This document shows, in pieces, positions 1-5,297 of a stretch of DNA of 6,472 nucleotides. The DNA is from CAZHGD01 sp964531735 (lineage in GTDB: Bacteria; Armatimonadota; UBA10988). The stretch is taken from NCBI GenBank assembly GCA_964531735.1, contig CAZHGD010000248.1, positions 1 to 6,472 on the forward strand, in the 5' to 3' direction. The translations under genes were made by a program, and so were the position numbers. The notes beneath the pieces were generated by a model. It ran no database searches. It was not told where the DNA came from and worked only from the letters and a program-made list of their open reading frames with translations. Numbering within the stretch: position 1 is the stretch's first letter; each line of letters opens with the position of its first letter.

Positions 1-17
1 CAGCCTGCCGGTGACGT

Positions 18-114
18 TGTCCCGTAGGGGCGACCCTTGGGTCGCCCGGCTGCGGAACACCAAGCGCTTACCGGCCAACGACAGGGCGGGCCTTGTGCCC
101 GCCCCTACCGGACA
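18..114. repeat. 97-bp symmetric fold-back element with two hairpins (REP/BIME- or MITE-like)
   Basis: The ends form an imperfect inverted repeat: TGTCCCGTAGGGGCG at 18-32 against CGCCCCTACCGGACA at 100-114, with one mismatch in 15. Just inside each end is a strong hairpin: GGGCGACC/GGTCGCCC (28-35 with 40-47, loop CTTG) and GGGCGGGC/GCCCGCCC (84-91 with 97-104, loop CTTGT). The midpoint falls on the 8-bp palindrome AAGCGCTT at 62-69, so the whole unit is symmetric. Two related hairpins in opposite orientation around a spacer resemble the layout of bacterial interspersed mosaic elements. From memory, GTAGGGGCGACC-type palindromes recur in intergenic regions of many environmental genomes; copy number here cannot be seen. 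No transposase is present in the window. Confidence 0.7.
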
Positions 115-117
115 GCG

Positions 118-219
118 GAACAATGGGGTCAGGAACACTGGGGTCAGGGAACAATGGGGTCAGGTGCGATTATGGCAAGGATATCGCACCTGACCCCATT
201 TGCGCTCCCATTTGCGCTC
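118..219. repeat. TGGGGTCAGG repeat cluster with 18-bp stem-loop
   Basis: TGGGGTCAGG occurs three times head to tail, at 124-133, 139-148 and 155-164. These sit inside GAACAATGGGGTCAGG (118-133), AACACTGGGGTCAGG (134-148) and an exact second copy of the first unit (149-164). The third copy begins a perfect 18-bp inverted repeat: AATGGGGTCAGGTGCGAT at 153-170 pairs with 183-200 around a 12-nt loop. Directly after it, CCATTTGCGCTC is tandemly duplicated (196-207 and 208-219), overlapping the right arm. From memory, fold-backs ending in AATGGGGTCAG are common beside REP-associated tyrosine transposases (RAYT, IS200/IS605-like), so this may be a non-autonomous element of that type. No transposase gene is visible here. 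Confidence 0.75.
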
Positions 220-242
220 GCCAAGCGCGCCACCGGGCGGGC

Positions 243-1346
243 CTACGGCGCGGCGGCGAAACCGGGATCGGGAATGTTGAACAGCTCGCGCTTGCGCTGC
301 AGGTAGTAGAGGTAGTTCTCGTAGGTCACGTCCGGCGGCACGCGGTGGTCCACATGCGGGATATACCCGCCACCGGCCACCACCGGCGCGAGGCGCGCCA
401 GCTCAGCGTCGATGGCGTCCTTGCCGCGCCGCAGCGCGCCTTTGTCCACGCCGCCTTTCAGCAGCACCTGGCGGCCGTACTTGGCGCGCAGCTTGACCGG
501 GTCGCTGTCGCCGTTGATCTCCAGGGGGAACATGCAGTTGACGCCGCCTTCGAGCCACGGCTCCACCAGCTCGTTGATGTTGCCGTCGCTGTCGACGATG
601 AACACCTCGACGCCGCGGGCGCGCAGCAGGTCGGTGATGCGCTTGAGCTTCGGAGTCATGAACGCGCGGAACATGCGCGGCGAGATCAGCGGGCCGTGGT
701 TGGCCGACATGTCCTCCCAGAAGGTCGCGAAGTCGAGGTCGACCTCGGCCGCCGCGCGCTCGATGGTCTGGCAGGTCAGCTCGCACAGGTGCGCCATCAT
801 CTCGTCGACCCACTCGGGCTCCGAGGCGATGGCGATGGAGATGCCCTCCAGGCCCATCCAGTTGCGCAGCCAGCCATAGAGGCTGCCGCAGCCGATGCCC
901 AGCGGGTAGTCGCGCTGCGCCCAGCGCTGCTTCAGCTCGTCCCAGTTGGCCGGGTAAGGCCGGTCGAGCTGCAGCCGCGGCAGGAACTCGGCCTCCCAGT
1001 CGCGGCGCGTCTTCAGCGGGAACTCGAGGTAGTGCGGAATGCTGCTGGTGCCGTCGGTGAACTGCTTGAGCAGCACGCCCTCGCCGTCGCGAATGATGCG
1101 GTAGGTCGGCGTCTCCTCAATCACCTCGGCGGTGAAGCCGCGGCTCAACCCGACGTTCACCGGCACGCCGCCGGTCGGCTCGAACCTGAAGTAGCGGTCG
1201 CCCAGGCCGTTGTCGCTGACCCACTGCGGCAGGCCCTGTTCGTGCCAGGCCGGAAAGGTCTCGTTCCAGTAGCCGAACTCGTGGTCAGGCACATGGTCCA
1301 CGCTCTGGAACCGGAAACAGGCCAGGAAACGCTCGCGCCAAGTCAT
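243..1346 (-). CDS. Uroporphyrinogen decarboxylase (URO-D) superfamily protein, substrate unknown
   Basis: This is a 367-aa soluble protein with the overall character of the URO-D / cobalamin-dependent methyltransferase (MtaA, CmuA) TIM-barrel superfamily. It opens with an RERF segment and a GYWNET segment (about residues 4-30). It later has VDSDGN (251-256), GGVDK (298-302) and GGYIPHVDHRVPPD (326-339), the last typical of an abundant but uncharacterised subgroup seen in Planctomycetota, Lentisphaerota and similar phyla. I do not see the His-x-Cys zinc motif of MtaA; DSD occupies that neighbourhood. It should therefore not be called hemE, nor a coenzyme M methyltransferase. The open frame runs 102 codons further upstream, but the ATG at 1346 has GGAGAG 6 nt upstream, and the longer form would overlap the divergent gene. 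There is no signal peptide, so it is presumably cytoplasmic. No corrinoid-protein partner gene is next to it. Family assignment is firm; the reaction is unknown. Confidence 0.9.
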   Translation of the reverse strand: MTWRERFLACFRFQSVDHVPDHEFGYWNETFPAWHEQGLPQWVSDNGLGDRYFRFEPTGGVPVNVGLSRGFTAEVIEETPTYRIIRDGEGVLLKQFTDGTSSIPHYLEFPLKTRRDWEAEFLPRLQLDRPYPANWDELKQRWAQRDYPLGIGCGSLYGWLRNWMGLEGISIAIASEPEWVDEMMAHLCELTCQTIERAAAEVDLDFATFWEDMSANHGPLISPRMFRAFMTPKLKRITDLLRARGVEVFIVDSDGNINELVEPWLEGGVNCMFPLEINGDSDPVKLRAKYGRQVLLKGGVDKGALRRGKDAIDAELARLAPVVAGGGYIPHVDHRVPPDVTYENYLYYLQRKRELFNIPDPGFAAAP

Positions 1347-1352
1347 GAGCTG

Positions 1353-1358
1353 CTCTCC
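1353..1358 (-). promoter_or_regulatory. Ribosome binding site (GGAGAG) of the URO-D-family gene
   Basis: GGAGAG on the minus strand lies 6 nt before the ATG at 1346. It decides the start: the frame is open far upstream, but no comparable site precedes an earlier start codon. The same 6-nt spacing is seen at all four genes of the window. Confidence 0.75.
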
Positions 1359-1468
1359 GTAGCTCACCGCCAACGGCGGCCCGTTCGCATGAGCTGCAAG
1401 CAACTGGCCAGCGGCCGGCGGCCGGCCCGCAGGTGCGCCGCCTGGCTTGGTGTATGCTCTATGGCGTT

Positions 1469-1473
1469 GGGAG
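1469..1473 (+). promoter_or_regulatory. Ribosome binding site (GGGAG) of the beta-helix gene
   Basis: GGGAG is followed by 6 nt and the ATG at 1480. An in-frame TAG at 1474-1476 lies between the site and the start, so the protein cannot begin further upstream. This matters because the resulting signal peptide is short and lacks the usual positive charge. Confidence 0.75.
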
Positions 1474-1479
1474 TAGACG

Positions 1480-4185
1480 ATGGGTTTGACTGCTGCGTCG
1501 GCGTTGCTGCTGCTGGGCGGGTGCCTGGCTGCGGCACCGGAGTTCTTCGTGGCGCCGAACGGGTCTGACGCCGGCCCGGGCACGGCCGCGCAACCGTTTG
1601 CCAGCCTCACGCGAGCGCGCGACGCCGCGCGCGGCCAGGCCGCCACCATCACGCTGCGCGGCGGCAGCTATCCGGTCACCAGCACGATCGCGCTCGGCGC
1701 GGCCGACTCACGGATCACTTGGCGCGCTCGACCAGGCGAGACGGTCCGGCTCACCGGTGGGCGCGCCCTGTCGGCGGCCGCCTTCCAGCCGGTGACCGAC
1801 CCGGCCGTTCTGGCGCGCCTGCCGGAGGAGTCGCGCGGCCAGGTGCGCCAGATCGACCTCAAGGCGCTGGGCATCACGCAGTACGGCCAGATGGGTGGCG
1901 CCGCCACGCCCGAACTGTTCATCAACGGTCAGGCGCAGACGCTGGCGCGCTATCCCAACACCGGCTGGCTCCGGCTCGAGAAGGTCATCGACCGCGGCTC
2001 GGTCTGGGGTTCGAACGTGCCCGGCGATCCCGAACTGCACGAGAAGCCCGACCGCGGCGCCATCTTCGAGCTGAAGGACCCGCACCTGGCCCGCTGGAAG
2101 ACCGCCGAGGACTTGTGGCTCCACGGCTTCTGGTGGTGGGACTGGGCCGACCAGAAGGTCAAGGTCGACCGGATCGACCTCGACCAGCGCCTCATCAAGA
2201 CCGTGCAGCCGCACACCTACGGCTATCGCGCCGGCGGCCGCTACTACGCCTTCAATCTGCTGGAGGAGATCGATCGGCCCGGCGAGTGGTACCTCGACCG
2301 CGGCCGTGGCCGGCTCTATCTCTATCCGCCGACCGACCTGAGCACCGCCGAGATCGAGCTGTCGCTGCTCGACCAGCCGATGTTCGTGCTGACCGGCGCC
2401 AGCCAGGTGACCTTCCGCGGCCTGACGCTGGAGACCTCACGCGCCGGCGCGATGGTCATCAACGGGGGTGCCGACTGCCGCGTGGCGGCGTGCACCTTCC
2501 GCAAGCTGGCCGCCGGCGCGGTGAGCGTCAATGGCGGCACGCACCATGTGGTCAGCGGGTGCGACATCTACGATGTCAACGGCGGCATCTCGCTGTCGGG
2601 CGGTGACCGCAAGACGCTCACGCCGGGCCGGCACGAGGCGCTGAACAACCACCTGTACAACTACAGCCGGCTCTCGAAGTGCTATTGCACCGCGCTCAGC
2701 CTCTACGGCGTGGGCCTCCGCGCGGCGTACAACCGCGTCCACAACGCGCCGCACATGGGCCTGGGCTTTGGTGGCAACGATCACGTGATCGAGTTCAACG
2801 AGTTCTATGACGTCTGCCGCGAGACCAGCGACTGCGGCGTGATCTACGCCGGGCGCAACTGGTCCATGCGCGGCAACGTCATCCGCTACAACTTCATCCA
2901 TGACATCTACGGCCTGGGTGACGGCGGCGCCGAGGGCATCTACCTGGACGACTGCTTCTCCAGCGCCGACGTGATCGGTAACGTCCTGGCCAACCTGAAG
3001 GGCCTGTCGTTCCTGATTGGTGGCGGGCGCGACAACGTCATCGAGAACAACCTGACCGTGCGCACCGGTCCGTTGCACCTGGACGACCGCGGCCTGGGCT
3101 GGGCCAAGCGCAGCACCGCGCCGGATGGCGACATGCCGGCCACGCTCAAGCAGATGCCGTACCAGTCCGAGCTGTGGCGGCAGCGCTACCCGAAGCTGAC
3201 CGGCATACTGGACGACAACCCCGGCTGCCCGAAGGGCAACGTGGTCCGGCGGAACGTCTGGTGCTGGACGCCCGAGCCGCAGATCGCCAAGCCGGCGCGT
3301 GAGTTCGGCACCATTGCCGACAACTGGGTCACGCGCGAGGACCCCGGGCTCACCGACCTGGCCAAGCTCGACCTGCGCCTGCGCGCCGACTCGGCCGTGT
3401 TCAAGCAGGTGCCGGGCTTCCAAGCGATCCCGTTCGAGCAGATCGGCCTGCGCGCCGACGAAGACCGCGCCGTGGTGCCGCCGATTGCGCCGGCCATCAC
3501 GCCGAATGGCGGTGCCTTCGCCGTCGAGCAGCAGGTCAGCATCGGCACCCGCTCGCCCGGCGCGGTGGTGCGCTACACCCTCGACGGCAGCGACCCGACG
3601 GCCCACTCGCCGGTCTGTACCGGCCCGGTCAAGCTGACCGCGACCAGCACCCTCCGAGCCGCCGCCTTCGCCGGCCCGCTACGCTCCGACGTGACCGAGG
3701 CCCGGTTCACCGTCTACCCGCTGGGCCACGGTCAGAGCCTGCCGCTGAGCCTGCTGCCGACGGCGGGCGCCGACGGCTACGCCGAGCCGAAGGTGGACAC
3801 GAACATGGCCGGCCAGCCGATCAAGCTGCGCGGCAAGACGTATCCGCACGGCCTGACGCTGCATCCCAAGGAGCAGGCCGGCGGCGGCCGCGGCTTCGCC
3901 ATCTACGCGCTCGACGGCGGTCTGCGCCTGGCCAAGCGGTTCAAGGCCACGGTCGGCGTCGAGGACAGCGTGGGCCCACGCGGCTCGGTCGGCTTCATCG
4001 TCGAGTTGCGCCGCAACGGCCAGTGGCAGCAGGTCTACGCGAGCCCGGTGCTCAAGGGCGGCGGCGCGACGGCGGAGGTGGACGTGGACCTGAGCGGTGC
4101 CGAGCAGCTCAAGCTGGTGGTCACCGACGGTGGCGACAACATCCACGCCGACCACGGCGCCTGGGCCGACGCCCGGCTGGAGTGA
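1480..4185 (+). CDS. Exported right-handed parallel beta-helix protein with CHB_HEX-C-like and NPCBM domains
   Basis: This is a 901-aa exported protein, likely a polysaccharide-active enzyme or binder. A short hydrophobic leader ends in LGGC (C15), which could be a lipobox; no Lys or Arg precedes it, which is odd. Residues ~22-95 carry FFVAPNGSDAGPG and LTGGRAL, the usual opening of this beta-helix group. A Trp-rich stretch (W213, W218-W220, W222) precedes the helix core at ~298-535, which is full of GN.I..N.F turns. Acidic residues sit in SDCGVIYAGR (D451), EGIYLDD (E485, D490, D491) and GGGRDN (R517, D518). A family-typical tail ends in IPFEQIGLRADEDR (650-663). YTLDGSDPT (699-707) marks a chitobiase/beta-hexosaminidase C-terminal-like module. 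Residues ~753-901 form an NPCBM domain, with HGLTLH (790-795) and a terminal DGGDNIHADHGAWADARL. The style recalls glycoside hydrolase family 141, but the activity is inferred only. It is divergent from the URO-D-family gene and may be co-regulated with it. Confidence 0.88.
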   Translation: MGLTAASALLLLGGCLAAAPEFFVAPNGSDAGPGTAAQPFASLTRARDAARGQAATITLRGGSYPVTSTIALGAADSRITWRARPGETVRLTGGRALSAAAFQPVTDPAVLARLPEESRGQVRQIDLKALGITQYGQMGGAATPELFINGQAQTLARYPNTGWLRLEKVIDRGSVWGSNVPGDPELHEKPDRGAIFELKDPHLARWKTAEDLWLHGFWWWDWADQKVKVDRIDLDQRLIKTVQPHTYGYRAGGRYYAFNLLEEIDRPGEWYLDRGRGRLYLYPPTDLSTAEIELSLLDQPMFVLTGASQVTFRGLTLETSRAGAMVINGGADCRVAACTFRKLAAGAVSVNGGTHHVVSGCDIYDVNGGISLSGGDRKTLTPGRHEALNNHLYNYSRLSKCYCTALSLYGVGLRAAYNRVHNAPHMGLGFGGNDHVIEFNEFYDVCRETSDCGVIYAGRNWSMRGNVIRYNFIHDIYGLGDGGAEGIYLDDCFSSADVIGNVLANLKGLSFLIGGGRDNVIENNLTVRTGPLHLDDRGLGWAKRSTAPDGDMPATLKQMPYQSELWRQRYPKLTGILDDNPGCPKGNVVRRNVWCWTPEPQIAKPAREFGTIADNWVTREDPGLTDLAKLDLRLRADSAVFKQVPGFQAIPFEQIGLRADEDRAVVPPIAPAITPNGGAFAVEQQVSIGTRSPGAVVRYTLDGSDPTAHSPVCTGPVKLTATSTLRAAAFAGPLRSDVTEARFTVYPLGHGQSLPLSLLPTAGADGYAEPKVDTNMAGQPIKLRGKTYPHGLTLHPKEQAGGGRGFAIYALDGGLRLAKRFKATVGVEDSVGPRGSVGFIVELRRNGQWQQVYASPVLKGGGATAEVDVDLSGAEQLKLVVTDGGDNIHADHGAWADARLE

Positions 4186-4272
4186 GCCGCCGGCCGTGAC
4201 CTGGCGGAGGACTGCCGCCCTGGCGCGCGAAGCTCGGCGCCAGGGCGGGTCCAGGCACGCGGTGAGACGGCC
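4186..4272 (+). terminator. Intergenic hairpin, possible terminator or 3'-end stabiliser
   Basis: The 87-bp gap holds a perfect 12-bp inverted repeat: CCGCCCTGGCGC at 4215-4226 pairs with 4237-4248, with a 10-nt loop. It begins about 30 nt after the beta-helix stop codon. No T-tract follows, so it is not a classical intrinsic terminator. It could be a U-less terminator of a GC-rich genome, an mRNA-stabilising structure, or an attenuating hairpin in front of the lipoprotein gene. The lipoprotein's ribosome binding site (GGTGAG, 4261-4266) lies outside the stem. Confidence 0.4.
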
Positions 4273-5289
4273 ATGGAGCAGCATGGGGCGGCATCGCCGG
4301 GACGTGGTCGAGCGCGACGGCTCGGCCAGTCGTGGCTCGGCTTGGTACTGCTGGCGCTGGTGAGCGGCTGTTCACTGCCACCAGCGATACCACCCACGGG
4401 GCGGCCGCTCACTCCGTCTGGAACGGGCGAGTTGTTGCCGGAGCCCGGCGCCGCTCGCGGCGGCCAGGCCGCCACGCCGGAGGACGCGGGCCCGATGGTC
4501 ACGCAGGACTTCGCCTGGACCGACTTCGATCGCGCCCAGCGGACCTGCCGGATGACCTTCCCGCAGCGCGAACTGGAGGCTTCGCGCGAGGAGTTCGGCT
4601 GCGACCCCGAACTGCTCCAACCGCGCGAGTTCCACGCCCAGCGCCAGATCCAGTACACAGCCGGGCAGGCTCGTGACCCGGCCGAGATGGCCCGCCTCAG
4701 GGCCGCGGCCCAGGCGGCGATGCAGGCGGAGATCAAGGCCGCCGAAGAGGAGCACTCGCGCCAGCTCCTGGAGCGTGGCTTCATCTACATCAAGGCCAAG
4801 ACGGTGGCGGTGGATGTGGCGCGCTTGTGGCAGTGGAACATCAAGCGGATGCGCGGGCCGGCGGCGCAACTCGCGGCGGCGGCGGACGGCGACCCGGTCC
4901 GCGCGGCGCTGTCGTTCGTGCAGGAGATCCGCTACGAAGAGCTACGCGACACCATCGGCGGGCGTTACGTGGGCGGCGTGCTGCCGCCGCTAGAGACGCT
5001 GGCCGCGAACTGCGGCGACTGCGACTCGAAGGCGTTGCTGCTGGCCAGCCTGCTCGACGACGGCGCCGGCACCGAAGTCATCCTGCTGCGCGGGCCGAAG
5101 CACATGGTGGCCGGCATTGCCTGCGACGGCAACGCCGGCGGGTTCAAAGTGACGGCCTTCGGGCAGTCGTGGCAGATCTGCGAGTGCTCGCACGGCGTCT
5201 GGGAGCCCGGCCACATCGAGGCGGGAACCCAGAACCAGATCCGTCGCGGCGAGTTCACGCCGGTGCGGTTGCGCCAGACCGGCGGCTGA
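4273..5289 (+). CDS. Lipoprotein with a transglutaminase-like (Cys-His-Glu) domain
   Basis: This is a 338-aa protein I cannot name. An arginine-rich n-region (R11-R16) and a hydrophobic stretch (20-30) lead to the lipobox VSGC, so C33 should be lipidated and the protein membrane-anchored outside the cytoplasm. A proline/glycine-rich linker (~35-75) follows. Residues ~135-165 are rich in Ala and Glu and probably helical or coiled-coil. The C-terminal half looks like a transglutaminase-like cysteine protease fold. NCGDCDSKA (246-254) fits G-x-C-x-x-x-A with C250 as nucleophile, KHMVAG supplies H277, and WQICECSHG supplies E304 where the usual Asp would be. Such domains can be peptidases, amidases or inactive scaffolds; the substrate is unknown. 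Extra cysteines (C247, C284, C303, C305) cluster near the presumed active site. GGTGAG 6 nt before the ATG supports the start. It lies 87 bp after the beta-helix gene on the same strand and ends 8 bp from the convergent prs stop. Confidence 0.8.
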   Translation: MEQHGAASPGRGRARRLGQSWLGLVLLALVSGCSLPPAIPPTGRPLTPSGTGELLPEPGAARGGQAATPEDAGPMVTQDFAWTDFDRAQRTCRMTFPQRELEASREEFGCDPELLQPREFHAQRQIQYTAGQARDPAEMARLRAAAQAAMQAEIKAAEEEHSRQLLERGFIYIKAKTVAVDVARLWQWNIKRMRGPAAQLAAAADGDPVRAALSFVQEIRYEELRDTIGGRYVGGVLPPLETLAANCGDCDSKALLLASLLDDGAGTEVILLRGPKHMVAGIACDGNAGGFKVTAFGQSWQICECSHGVWEPGHIEAGTQNQIRRGEFTPVRLRQTGG

Positions 5290-5297
5290 GCGGCTGG

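Larger units (their letters stand above)
1..242. other. Intergenic region filled with palindromic repeats
   Basis: I see no supportable gene here. The short open frames are low-complexity products of the repeats and have no ribosome binding site. The stretch lies downstream of the minus-strand URO-D-family gene, which ends at 243. It consists almost entirely of two adjacent repeat structures, listed separately (18-114 and 118-219). About 20 bases of GC-rich spacer follow before the gene end. No T-tract follows any hairpin on either strand, so I do not call an intrinsic terminator, although the stem-loops could protect the 3' end of the URO-D transcript. Confidence 0.75.
1347..1479. promoter_or_regulatory. 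Divergent intergenic region between the URO-D-family and beta-helix genes
   Basis: These 133 bp must carry the 5' signals of both flanking genes. Each has a clear ribosome binding site here: GGAGAG (minus strand, 1353-1358) and GGGAG (plus, 1469-1473). A possible plus-strand -10 box, TATGCT (1453-1458), has no convincing -35. No good sigma-70 pair is seen on the minus strand. Two further structures stand out. CATGAGCTGC is repeated directly at 1344-1353 and 1388-1397, 44 bp apart. A GC-only palindrome-rich patch covers about 1407-1428 (GCCGGC twice). Either could be an operator, but neither matches a regulator site I recognise. Confidence 0.45.

Noticed and set aside
1..27. Tail of a gene entering from the left (frame 1 open to TAG at 25-27)
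   Set aside because: Only eight codons, ending inside the repeat element. Nothing supports coding.
124..164. Short CRISPR-like array of regularly spaced repeats
   Set aside because: Units are only 10-16 bp, contiguous with no unique spacers, and form part of a fold-back repeat. No cas genes are present.
243..1346. Calling this gene hemE (uroporphyrinogen III decarboxylase)
   Set aside because: The motifs fit the uncharacterised URO-D-like subgroup rather than canonical HemE, and no heme synthesis genes are nearby.
1453..1458. TATGCT as -10 box of the beta-helix gene
   Set aside because: It has no acceptable -35 at 16-18 bp and would leave a very short leader. Mentioned in the intergenic entry but not called as a promoter.
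93..1568. Plus-strand open frame of 491 codons opposite the URO-D-family gene
   Set aside because: The translation is low-complexity (Ala, Arg, Val, Leu, His rich), has no family motifs and no ribosome binding site. It is the usual antisense shadow of a GC-rich gene.
2437..3606. Minus-strand open frame of 389 codons inside the beta-helix gene
   Set aside because: Shadow frame with biased composition. The plus-strand frame is a clear protein with recognisable domains.
1480..4185. Calling the beta-helix protein a pectate lyase or polygalacturonase
   Set aside because: The fold is shared, but the opening segment, Trp-rich stretch and NPCBM tail fit a different beta-helix group. No pectate lyase or GH28 signature motif was seen.
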